A DNA stretch of 10,771 bases from Methanothrix sp. (GCA_028682845.1 JAJRAT010000146.1:1-10771), one strand, 5' to 3'. Counted from the first letter of the stretch, positions 1 to 5,755 are shown. Numbers and translations are program-made. The notes: a model not told the origin generated them from the sequence alone.

Positions 1-816
1 CGAGAGGAAGAGATTACGGCGGCCCTGGGAAGGGCTGTTGAAGAGGCGCTGCGGGTACAGGCAAAAGAGGAGATCGAGCCGGAGCATATTCCCGGCAGAG
101 AGTTCACGCCGCCCAAAGCGACGATCACTCCCAGCCACGAACAGAGGACCCTGCCCCTAGAAATCGGAAACGAGGCAGAGTGTTCAGTCTCTTGTGCAGT
201 CTCCGTCCCTCCGGTCATTGAAAGCGCGGCGCATGGCGAGGCTCGAAATGTCAGAATCGTGGGCCAGATCCTGGATCTCTACATCGTGGCCGAGAGCGAG
301 CAGGGGCTGGTTTTGGTCGATCAGCACGCTGCAGCGGAGCGAATTCGGTTTGAGCACTTGATGGAGTTGTATCGCCACAAAAATATCAAGCAGGAGCTGG
401 CGGTCCCCATCGCCCTGGAATTGTCGCCGAGCGAGCTGATCATGATGGAGTCCTGGAAAGAGACGCTCTCGGACATCGGCTTTGACATTGCGCCCTTCGG
501 AGGAAATACCGTCAGCGTCCGGTCCGTTCCTTCCCTGGGCCGGCGGCTGGAAAGCCCCGATGCCGTGCATGATATCTTGCGGGACCTGTTCTCTCGCGGA
601 AAGGTGTCGCCGGCCTCGACGAGTCGGGAGGATATCCTCAAGCTGCTGTCCTGCAAAGGCTCCATCAAATCGGGAAAGAAGCTCACCATGACGGAGATGC
701 AAAAAATTCTGGATGACCTTTACCGGTGCAAAAACCCGCTCACCTGCCCCCACGGAAGGCCGGTGATGATCTTCATGGACCGGGGCCATCTGGAGCGGCT
801 CTTCGCCAGGAGATGA
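1..816 (+). CDS. mutL: DNA mismatch repair protein MutL, C-terminal part (5' end outside window)
   Basis: The frame is open from base 1 and ends at TGA 814-816, giving 271 residues; the N-terminal GHKL ATPase half lies upstream of the window. The first ~80 residues are low-complexity linker. The dimerisation/endonuclease domain then follows. It carries DQHA at residues 107-110, continuing as DQHA-x2-E-x4-E (E113, E118), which is the metal-binding motif of nicking-competent MutL proteins. Two further conserved stretches of the site are visible: a Cys-Lys-Gly-Ser-Ile segment at about 218 and CPHGRP at 249-254. From family knowledge, MutL couples MutS mismatch recognition to strand nicking in organisms without MutH. 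Archaeal MutL is patchily distributed and is generally thought to have come from bacteria; mutS is a likely upstream neighbour but is not in view. The next gene starts 40 bases downstream on the same strand. Confidence 0.93.
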   Translation, partial: REEEITAALGRAVEEALRVQAKEEIEPEHIPGREFTPPKATITPSHEQRTLPLEIGNEAECSVSCAVSVPPVIESAAHGEARNVRIVGQILDLYIVAESEQGLVLVDQHAAAERIRFEHLMELYRHKNIKQELAVPIALELSPSELIMMESWKETLSDIGFDIAPFGGNTVSVRSVPSLGRRLESPDAVHDILRDLFSRGKVSPASTSREDILKLLSCKGSIKSGKKLTMTEMQKILDDLYRCKNPLTCPHGRPVMIFMDRGHLERLFARR

Positions 817-856
817 AGGATATAACTTTTCTAGGGGCAGTGCCTTTTAGCCCGTC

Positions 857-2167
857 ATGGATCTGGAAGGGTTTGCCAAGAGAGGCCTGAAGAGAAATGA
901 CGATGCGATCGAGTCCAAACTCATCGCCCTCATCCGAGAGGTAAAGGAGATTCCCGAGAGCCGGGCAAAGACTCTCGCTCAAGCGGTTTTGGAAGAGGCG
1001 AAAGCGACGCTTCACCCCAGAGGCGACGTCTTCCGGCTGGAGGAAGTGGGTGTGAGCATGGGCGACTACGGCGTCGGATCGCGCGGCTCCGGGGACTTTT
1101 ACACTCACACCAAGATCGCCGAGGTCATAGGCCGCACCGATGCCGTGGTTGACTCCCGCCAGCTCGATGATTCAGGCGTGGTGAAGGCCGAGGGAGATTA
1201 CGTCGTCGTCACTGTGGACGGTATGCACTCCCGGCTCAGCGACTATCCGTTTTTAGCGGGATTCCATGTCACCCGCGCCGCCCTGCGCGACATTTACGTC
1301 ATGGGAGCCAAGCCCGTGGCCCTGCTCTCGGACATTCACCTGGCCGATGACGGGGATGTGGCCAAGCTCTTCGACCACATCGCAGGCATCGCCACCGTCT
1401 CGGAATTGATTCACGTTCCGCTCATCACCGGCAGCACGCTGCGCATCGGCGGAGACATGGTCATCGGCGACCGGCTCACAGGCTGCGTGGGCGCTGTGGG
1501 CGTCTCCCGCAAGATTACTCCCCGAAAAGATGCCGAGCCCGGCGACGTGATCATGATGACGGAGGGAGCCGGCGGCGGAACCATCTGCGCTGCGGCCCTC
1601 TACTACGGGATGCACGAGGTGGTGGACGAGACGCTCAACATCAAATTCCTGGAAGCGAGCGAGGCTCTGCTAAAAGAGGACCTGACCATCCATGCCATGA
1701 CCGATGTCACCAACGGCGGCATTCGCGGCGACGCCAAGGAGATCTCGCACACTGCCGGAGTGAAGCTGGTCTTCGAGGAAGAAAAGATGCGCGATCTGGT
1801 CAATCCCCGCGTTCAGCAGATGCTGGAGACGCTGAAGATCGACTACCTGGGTGTTTCCATCGATGCACTGCTCATCATCGCGCCGCCCGCTGAGGCGCAA
1901 AAGATCGCCGGGACCATTCGAGGTGCGGGCGTGGCTGTGAACGAGATCGGGCGTGTGGAGGAAGGCAAAGACGCCAGGCTGATAGTGAATGGACGCGAGA
2001 CGGATTTTGAGCCCAGGTTCAGGGAAGCGGCCTACACGCCCATCAAGAAGGCCATCGGCCAGGACGCGCATAGGAACGTGGCGGAGATGACGGGGCTGGT
2101 GGACAGGGCAGCTAGGGATGCTGTAGAGAAGAAGAGGAGATTTGTGGAGAGAATTAAAAATAATTAA
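857..2167 (+). CDS. AIR synthase-related protein (PurM/HypE/ThiL/SelD superfamily)
   Basis: This is a 436-residue protein of the PurM-like ATP-binding superfamily. An in-frame TAG at 848-850 makes ATG 857 the earliest start; there is no good Shine-Dalgarno sequence. Residues 1-60 are a charged helical extension. A glycine-rich loop (Gly-Asp-Tyr-Gly-Val-Gly, 69-74) is followed by the AIRS N-domain. That domain holds the superfamily's D-x-x-x-M-G-A signature (145-151) and a second Gly-rich patch (TGSTLRIGGD, 191-200). The AIRS_C domain contains DVTNGGI at 283-289, equivalent to the D-x-T-x-GG of PurM and HypE. The tail from about 400 is basic. Superfamily members use ATP to activate amide, carbamoyl or phosphate substrates. 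True PurM is about 340 residues and usually sits with purine genes, so I do not call this purM. It may belong to a methanogen-specific AIR synthase-like family (one known member is methanogenesis marker 2), but I cannot prove that from sequence alone. Confidence 0.85.
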   Translation: MDLEGFAKRGLKRNDDAIESKLIALIREVKEIPESRAKTLAQAVLEEAKATLHPRGDVFRLEEVGVSMGDYGVGSRGSGDFYTHTKIAEVIGRTDAVVDSRQLDDSGVVKAEGDYVVVTVDGMHSRLSDYPFLAGFHVTRAALRDIYVMGAKPVALLSDIHLADDGDVAKLFDHIAGIATVSELIHVPLITGSTLRIGGDMVIGDRLTGCVGAVGVSRKITPRKDAEPGDVIMMTEGAGGGTICAAALYYGMHEVVDETLNIKFLEASEALLKEDLTIHAMTDVTNGGIRGDAKEISHTAGVKLVFEEEKMRDLVNPRVQQMLETLKIDYLGVSIDALLIIAPPAEAQKIAGTIRGAGVAVNEIGRVEEGKDARLIVNGRETDFEPRFREAAYTPIKKAIGQDAHRNVAEMTGLVDRAARDAVEKKRRFVERIKNN

Positions 2168-2232
2168 TCTAAATTTTTACAAAGTTATTTATTTTCACTA
2201 GCTTTACGCATTGTAGTAATAATAGTAAAAAT

Positions 2233-2301
2233 TTTATTTACATAAATAAACTATTTATATCATAACATCCAACATTTATGTCAAGGGAGTAAATAAGGGA
2301 G
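2233..2301 (+). promoter_or_regulatory. Promoter, candidate operator and Shine-Dalgarno sequence of the 2311 regulator
   Basis: A box A-like element TTTATAT lies at 2254-2260, which would place transcription start near 2283-2287, 24-28 bases before the ATG at 2311. Directly upstream, where the BRE should sit, is a perfect 7-base inverted repeat TTTATTT-acat-AAATAAA (2233-2250). A protein bound there would compete with TFB/TBP. GGGAG at 2297-2301 is a good Shine-Dalgarno sequence 9 bases from the ATG. The T-tracts at 2174-2178 and 2187-2195 could end transcription of the preceding gene. Confidence 0.6.
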
Positions 2302-2310
2302 AAGATAACA

Positions 2311-2700
2311 ATGAAGGAATCTTTCGTAATGAGATTTGACGAAAAGGATATCGAAGTGGTTGAGACTCTGAAGAGCCTGGGAGTTCCGAGGAAGGTATCC
2401 AACATGATCGCCTACCTCGCCAGCGGAACCGAAGCCACCTCCCGCGAGATTGAGAGAGGGTCCGATCTGCGCCAGCCCGAGGTGAGCATCGCCTTGCGAA
2501 CTTTGCGCAAGAACAATTGGGTCGAGGAGAAGATGGGCAGGAGCGACGGCACAGGAAGGCCCATGAAGGTCTACCGGCTCAAGACGCCCATCGAGGACAT
2601 CCTGCAATATTACGAGCAAGAGAAGGTGAATGAGGCCAACCAGGCCATGCAGTCAATTCAAAAGCTGAAAGTCCTTCTTTCCGAGCCGGAATCCAGTTGA
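2311..2700 (+). CDS. Small winged-helix transcriptional regulator (ArsR/TrmB-like, COG3355 type)
   Basis: This 129-residue cytoplasmic protein is a one-domain DNA-binding regulator. Residues 12-42 form helical lead-in (LGVPRKVSNMIAYLA) typical of TrmB/ArsR-type proteins. The helix-turn-helix spans about 43-69, with the recognition helix around RQPEVSIALRTLRK (54-67). The wing is 71-91 and includes GRPMKVYRL. The C-terminal helix 92-125 has the look of a dimerisation coiled coil. No metal-binding cysteines or ligand domain are visible, so the signal it senses is unknown. A comparable family of short predicted regulators is common in methanogens (COG3355, from memory). The gene has its own promoter and a good Shine-Dalgarno sequence, and the inverted repeat against its TATA box suggests autoregulation, which is inference. 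It is monocistronic; the next 690 bases lack a clear gene. Confidence 0.85.
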   Translation: MKESFVMRFDEKDIEVVETLKSLGVPRKVSNMIAYLASGTEATSREIERGSDLRQPEVSIALRTLRKNNWVEEKMGRSDGTGRPMKVYRLKTPIEDILQYYEQEKVNEANQAMQSIQKLKVLLSEPESS

Positions 2701-2716
2701 GGGCAAGAAGAAACAT

Positions 2717-2768
2717 AAAAAAAAAAGAAAACGCTAAACCTGGCCGTCCGGGCAAGAGGTGCCAGTTT
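2717..2768 (-). terminator. Candidate minus-strand hairpin plus T10 terminator
   Basis: AAAC-c-TGGC (2736-2744) pairs with GCCAGTTT (2761-2768) with one bulged C. Read on the minus strand, this stem is followed by a T-rich stretch ending in ten uninterrupted Ts (complement of A10 at 2717-2726). That is a terminator for a transcript moving leftward out of the non-coding stretch. On the plus strand it would only be an A-rich 3' end for the regulator gene. There is no minus-strand gene in view for it to serve. Confidence 0.3.
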
Positions 2769-2814
2769 GAATTAATCCGTCAACCCGCCCGAGAGGAGCA
2801 AATTGCGCCGGGGT

Positions 2815-2895
2815 ATTGAGTTAAGAGTATAGATTCAGGGCATTGAGTTGAGAGTATCGATTCAGAAAATCGAACCAAGAGCATCAAGCTGAGAT
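2815..2895. repeat. Three 27-base tandem units, third degenerate
   Basis: Units begin at 2815, 2842 and 2869. The first 24 bases of units 1 and 2 differ at only two positions (common core GAGTAT and GATTCAG). Unit 3 keeps the 27-base register but matches only about half the positions, mostly through transitions. The period is a multiple of three, but every plus-strand frame has stops in the units, so it is unlikely to encode a protein repeat. Confidence 0.7.
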
Positions 2896-3127
2896 TTCAA
2901 GCATAGTGCGATCTCTCAGCAGTTCTTGGAGCCGGAATGATCCTGCAAGAGTCTCGCAGCCGGACTTATGCGCAGGATCCATCCGGTCAGGATGAGATCC
3001 ATCTGGTTAGGATGATTAGAATGATCAGAATGATCATGAAATAGTCATCCTGCCCCGGGGTTCCAGTGAGAATAATTTTCACAAGAACAACTCGGCCCGG
3101 ACTGCAAGCATTTTCCTCCCTTTTTTT
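2888..3127 (+). other. Hairpin-rich non-coding stretch, candidate structured RNA (within the 690-base gap 2701-3390)
   Basis: Within the gene gap three potential hairpins follow each other. The first is GCTGAG (2888-2893) with CTCAGC (2915-2920). The second is 2931-2946 with 2972-2987, with 14 of 16 positions paired around a 2x2 internal loop, including perfect GATCCTGC/GCAGGATC and an inner AGTC/GACT. The third is CAGGATGA (2988-2995) with TCATCCTG (3045-3052), enclosing a TGATCA-gaa-TGATCA stem. A run of seven Ts at 3121-3127 follows and could end a plus-strand transcript. No convincing TATA box precedes it. The rest of the gap (3128-3390) is AT-rich and I see only promoter-like sequence for the next gene. 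The structure could also be DNA-level repeat decay. Confidence 0.3.
2976..3033. repeat. 20-base tandem repeat followed by 9-base units
   Basis: GATCCATCCGGTCAGGATGA (2976-2995) is repeated back to back at 2996-3015 with two substitutions. The tail of the unit then continues as 9-base units of the form T(T/C)AG(A/G)ATGA at 3007-3015, 3016-3024 and 3025-3033. The array overlaps the hairpins noted for this stretch. Confidence 0.75.
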
Positions 3128-3390
3128 CATCATCTACTTATTTTCAGTTCTGAATACAGATGCCCAAACCGATTCTGTGTACGATCATTAGTGCAGAATT
3201 ATTTTTCCGGATCAACTCTTCGAAAAATATTCTCACGATTAGGATATATAGAAGAAAGGTGCAATAATAATATACGATAAAGCATGGGTGCAGACAGATC
3301 ATTTGTTCGAGATGAAAATTGGCCCGGCAGGAAGCGCCAAGCAATTTAAATGGTCTTTAATGATATTAGTGTGGGCATTGATTCATTCGG

Positions 3391-3939
3391 ATGACGGGAT
3401 TTAATCTAAATTTATATAATCAAGACGAGGGTAGTGGTTCATTGACAGTTATCGAAGAAGTGATTCATAGGGCATATCTCAACAAGCTGGTGGGCGAAGA
3501 CGGTCTGCGAATAGTCGAATGCATACCCGGAGAGGAGATCACTGATGAGCGGCTGGCGGAGTTGACCGGCATCAGCCTCAATACAGTAAGGCGGACGTTA
3601 TATCTTCTCTACGAGCACAGATTGGCAATTTACCGCCGCAAGCGAGACCCGGATTCGGGATGGCTCACTTATCTGTGGCAACTGTGTCCCGAAAACTTCG
3701 ACAAAGCCCTGGAGTCGGAGGCCAAGAGGCTGCTGCGCAAATTGGATGATCGCCTGACCTATGAGAAGGACAACATCTTCTATGCCTGCACGGAAGGCTG
3801 TGCCCGCTTCAAATTCGATGAGGCAAGCGAGGCCAATTTCATCTGCCCCTTCTGTCAGGGCAGCCTGGAGTATATGGAGAATGCCAAGGTCGTCGAAACC
3901 ATCGAAAAGCAGATGGCGGAACTCAAGGCCTGCCTGTAA
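3391..3939 (+). CDS. tfe: Transcription factor E, alpha subunit (TFE)
   Basis: This 182-residue protein is the archaeal counterpart of the TFIIE alpha N-terminus. It helps TBP/TFB and RNA polymerase open promoters. Residues ~24-100 form the extended winged helix; ERLAELTGISLNTVRRTLY (53-71) is the HTH, and YRRKRDPDSGWLTYLW (81-96) is the wing that contacts non-template DNA. A charged linker (100-125) leads to the zinc ribbon with Cys133, Cys137, Cys152 and Cys155 (CxxxC...CxxC) and the FDEA stretch typical of TFE. A short helical tail follows. The first ~17 residues are an unusual extension: family members, as I recall them, begin near residue 18, which here is TTG 3442. ATG 3391 has no Shine-Dalgarno sequence, whereas GAGGG at 3427-3431 precedes TTG 3442. 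GTG 3460 is another possible start. The gene is convergent with the minus-strand pair downstream. Confidence 0.95.
   Translation: MTGFNLNLYNQDEGSGSLTVIEEVIHRAYLNKLVGEDGLRIVECIPGEEITDERLAELTGISLNTVRRTLYLLYEHRLAIYRRKRDPDSGWLTYLWQLCPENFDKALESEAKRLLRKLDDRLTYEKDNIFYACTEGCARFKFDEASEANFICPFCQGSLEYMENAKVVETIEKQMAELKACL
3411..3418 (+). promoter_or_regulatory. Perfect box A TTTATATA inside the 5' end of the TFE frame
   Basis: TTTATATA matches the archaeal TATA consensus exactly. It lies 20 bases downstream of ATG 3391 and predicts transcription start near 3438-3444, at in-frame TTG 3442. If used, the ATG would not be transcribed. A weaker element TTTAAA at 3345-3350 would instead give a start near 3372 and a leader of about 20 bases for ATG 3391. 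Confidence 0.5.
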
Positions 3940-3960
3940 ATGCGCATTTGCAGGTGCCTT
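3925..3960 (+). terminator. Long hairpin across the TFE stop codon
   Basis: AAGGC (3925-3929) pairs with GCCTT (3956-3960). Inside a 2-base bulge, GCCTGTAAAT (3932-3941) pairs with ATTTGCAGGT (3946-3955) around a GCGC loop, giving about 15 pairs including two G-U wobbles. The stop codon TAA (3937-3939) sits in the stem. No T-run follows directly, so this may be a 3'-end stability element rather than a terminator. The AT-rich palindromic stretch at 4070-4082 is the next candidate end before the convergent gene. Confidence 0.4.
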
Positions 3961-4113
3961 GCCACCAATTTGCCCAAATCTGCAAGAGCCCAAATATTCG
4001 GACATGGCAGGTTTTGAGGCTTTGATGCAAATGAACGTGGCTCAAAGCTTCAAGATCTGAATTCACTGATTATAAATTTTATCATCGGTCATTGCAGGCA
4101 CGACCCGCCGACG

Positions 4114-4515
4114 CTATAGGTTTTCAAGATTGTTGTCAAGAACGGCTGTCCACCACCAGCGGGCCATGTCCATGAGGTCGCGGCTGAACATGCCGGAAAG
4201 CCTGTACTCGCCACCTTTGTTGGAAATCAGGCCCGCTCCGAGCAGCTTATTTCTCATGGCATAAAAAGCGGAACGGCTAACGTCCAGCTCCTCCAGAAGA
4301 GCCTTCCATTCATGGGTCTTCATGGGATCTCCGCTCCTTTGCCGCTCTTCCACCATATTTAGAAATTTGCGACCGCGCATGGCCGTCGCTTCCTCCTGAA
4401 AGAGGCGCAGCATCAGCTCATAATAAGGATCGCGAGAGCGGCTGATGGCAAACTCCGATTTGGAGCGAATCTTCAGTGTGGTAGCAGTTCGTGGAGCTTT
4501 TTTAACATTAGTCAT
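4114..4515 (-). CDS. Small predicted winged-helix protein, function unknown
   Basis: This 133-residue protein is the second gene of a minus-strand pair. Its ATG (4515-4513) overlaps the TGA of the upstream gene by four bases (ATGA), implying translational coupling. The N-terminal ~30 residues are basic and probably disordered. Residues 30-64 look helical (DPYYELMLRLFQEEATAMRG, 29-48). KTHEWKALLEEL through AMRNKLLGAGLI (66-97) resembles a helix-turn-helix, with SRSAFYAMRNKLL as the putative recognition helix. NKGGEYRL (99-106) could be the wing. It ends with a striking RWWW (119-122) in an amphipathic helix that could be a dimer or partner surface. I recognise it as resembling conserved hypothetical proteins of Methanosarcinales but know no function. 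DNA binding is inferred from the fold-like pattern only. Confidence 0.75.
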   Translation of the reverse strand: MTNVKKAPRTATTLKIRSKSEFAISRSRDPYYELMLRLFQEEATAMRGRKFLNMVEERQRSGDPMKTHEWKALLEELDVSRSAFYAMRNKLLGAGLISNKGGEYRLSGMFSRDLMDMARWWWTAVLDNNLENL

Positions 4516-4817
4516 AGGGTCGCCAGTACCGCCCTGGCTATATCTGCATACTCATCCCTTAAAACATAAGTCTTAGGAGTGCGATACGACTTTTTATTTA
4601 CATGCAAAATTCCTAAAGAAGAGCATATATAGCCGATCATGGAAGCGATCGTCTTCCTGGACACATTGAACCGTGAGCTGACGCATTCATGAAGCGAGGC
4701 TACCGTAAATTCTCGAGCCTCAACTATCGACTCAAGGACGAATCGCCTCAGACCATCTGAGTCCAGATTGAGGAACCTGATCATTCGGCTCAATATCTCG
4801 GACCGTTGTGGTTTCAT
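4512..4817 (-). CDS. DUF2551-like small helix-turn-helix protein
   Basis: This protein has 101 residues from ATG 4817. I chose this start because GGGAGG (complement of 4823-4828) lies 5 bases upstream and a TATA box lies at a suitable distance. The frame stays open to 5144, but that would run through the divergent promoter region and into the TPR gene. Residues 22-37 (GLRRFVLESIVEAREF) form a leading helix. FTVASLHECVSSRFNVSRKTIASMIGYICSSLGIL (37-71) has a two-helix HTH-like layout. KKSYRTPKTYVLRDEYAD (75-92) looks like a wing with a following helix. The pattern matches my memory of DUF2551, a family known mainly from methanogenic archaea with no assigned function. It is probably a DNA-binding protein working with the overlapping downstream gene; this is inference. 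Confidence 0.8.
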   Translation of the reverse strand: MKPQRSEILSRMIRFLNLDSDGLRRFVLESIVEAREFTVASLHECVSSRFNVSRKTIASMIGYICSSLGILHVNKKSYRTPKTYVLRDEYADIARAVLATL

Positions 4818-4822
4818 CACAT

Positions 4823-4879
4823 CCTCCCAAACTACCCCCAATATATTTACTAATTGTTTGTTAATATGTATAATATAAA
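4823..4879 (-). promoter_or_regulatory. Promoter and Shine-Dalgarno sequence of the DUF2551-like operon
   Basis: On the minus strand, TTTATATTA (complement of 4871-4879) is a good box A. It predicts transcription start near 4848, giving a leader of about 30 bases that carries GGGAGG (4828-4823) 5 bases before ATG 4817. A second AT-rich element (4841-4849) is closer and less suitable. The same AT-rich block read on the plus strand could supply the TATA for the TPR gene, with a leader of about 120 bases. Confidence 0.6.
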
Positions 4880-4911
4880 CCTTGCTATTTGAGCCTTCTC
4901 CGACCCACGGC

Positions 4912-4944
4912 TTTGCTCGAACCTTTGCTCGAACCCTTGCGAGC
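4912..4944. repeat. 12-base tandem repeat in the divergent promoter region
   Basis: TTTGCTCGAACC occurs twice without interruption (4912-4923, 4924-4935) and a partial third copy follows (CTTGCGAGC, 4936-4944). GCTCG (4927-4931) and CGAGC (4940-4944) also form a 5-base inverted repeat. It sits between the minus-strand operon and the TPR gene, so regulator binding is possible but unproven. Confidence 0.7.
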
Positions 4945-4950
4945 ACCGCC

Positions 4951-5037
4951 ATGAGTTTATGCTTGCATTGCGGACAGCCATGTGAAACAGAGATCCTGAT
5001 GATAAAGAGGTTGCGGTTCAATGAGTGCAGAGCCTGA
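4951..5037 (+). CDS. Possible 28-codon cysteine-containing upstream ORF
   Basis: ATG 4951 to TGA 5035-5037 encodes 28 residues beginning MSLCLHCGQPC, a C-x2-C-x3-C arrangement like half a zinc knuckle. It ends 17 bases inside the TPR gene in another frame, so its translation would affect the TPR start. There is no Shine-Dalgarno sequence before it, which argues against strong translation. It may be chance. Confidence 0.2.
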   Translation: MSLCLHCGQPCETEILMIKRLRFNECRA

Positions 5038-5755
5038 AAACTGGAAAGAGGCAGCGGAAAGCCTCTATGCCGGAGGCGACTTTGAGGGCGCTCTGGCAGC
5101 CTGGGAAAAGGCCGAGGAGGCCGGGCCATTGGATGCCGCCTCATGGCAAAGAAGAGGCATCGCCCTTCGCAAGATGGGGCAAAACGAAGGCGCAGCCCGT
5201 GCTCTGGAGAAGGCCGTGGCCCTTGACGCCAGGAATGCCGATGCCTGGAGAAACCTGGCCCTGGCCCAGAATCAACTGGATCGGAATGACGATGCCGTCA
5301 AGTCCGCGGAGAAGGCCATTGCCCTCGATCCCGCCAATGCCCGAACCTGGATCGTGAGAGGCTTTGCCCTGCACCGATTGGGCCGCTACGAGGAAGCCGT
5401 GGCAAGCTACGCCAGGGCCATCGAGCTGAATCCTCTCGGTTCGGATGGAAGGCGGGCCTGGAACAACCGGGGCGCGGCCCTCGATAATCTGCAAAGGCAC
5501 GAAGAGGCCATCGAGAGCTACGAGGAGGCGATATTGATCGATCCCTTCGATATCTATGCCTGGAACAACAAAGGCGTGGCTCTGGGAATCCTGGGACGGC
5601 ACGAGGAGGCGGTGAGCTGCTTTCAAAAGGCGATTCGGATCGAGCCGGAATATGCCACGGCCTGGAAAAATCTCGGCGTCGCCCGGAAAGCCCTGCGCCA
5701 AGAGGATAAATCATCGGAGGCCCTGAAGAGAGCAAAGGAGCTGGGGCTCGATTAG
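5021..5755 (+). CDS. TPR-repeat protein
   Basis: This 244-residue soluble protein is built almost wholly of tetratricopeptide repeats. It has about seven 34-residue units, beginning near residues 6, 39, 73, 107, 144, 176 and 210, with a four-residue insertion (SDGR) between units 4 and 5 and a degenerate last unit. The usual TPR positions are visible in most units (Trp/Tyr at 4, Gly at 8, Ala at 20, Pro near the end, as in ALDPAN, ELNPLG, IDPFD, IEPEY). There is no signal peptide or membrane segment, so it should be a cytoplasmic scaffold for protein-protein contacts; the partner is unknown. The start is fixed by an in-frame stop at 5003-5005 and supported by GAGG (5007-5010) 10 bases upstream. 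It is divergent from the DUF2551-like operon. TPR proteins of this plain type are numerous in Methanosarcinales. Confidence 0.95.
   Translation: MSAEPENWKEAAESLYAGGDFEGALAAWEKAEEAGPLDAASWQRRGIALRKMGQNEGAARALEKAVALDARNADAWRNLALAQNQLDRNDDAVKSAEKAIALDPANARTWIVRGFALHRLGRYEEAVASYARAIELNPLGSDGRRAWNNRGAALDNLQRHEEAIESYEEAILIDPFDIYAWNNKGVALGILGRHEEAVSCFQKAIRIEPEYATAWKNLGVARKALRQEDKSSEALKRAKELGLD

Noticed and set aside
184..789. 201-codon minus-strand frame opposite mutL
   Set aside because: It is a shadow of the mutL reading frame with no recognisable domain.
2815..3033. CRISPR array
   Set aside because: Units are contiguous or have only short gaps, are not separated by unique spacers of constant length, and no cas gene is present.
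3144..3344. 66-codon minus-strand frame with a hydrophobic, Tyr-rich stretch that resembles a membrane segment
   Set aside because: The AT-rich DNA gives hydrophobic codons by composition. There is no convincing Shine-Dalgarno sequence, and it overlaps the promoter region of TFE.
4818..5144. N-terminal extension of the DUF2551-like gene to 210 residues
   Set aside because: The extension is low-complexity, contains the translated 12-base repeat, crosses a promoter and enters the TPR gene. ATG 4817 has GGGAGG 5 bases upstream.
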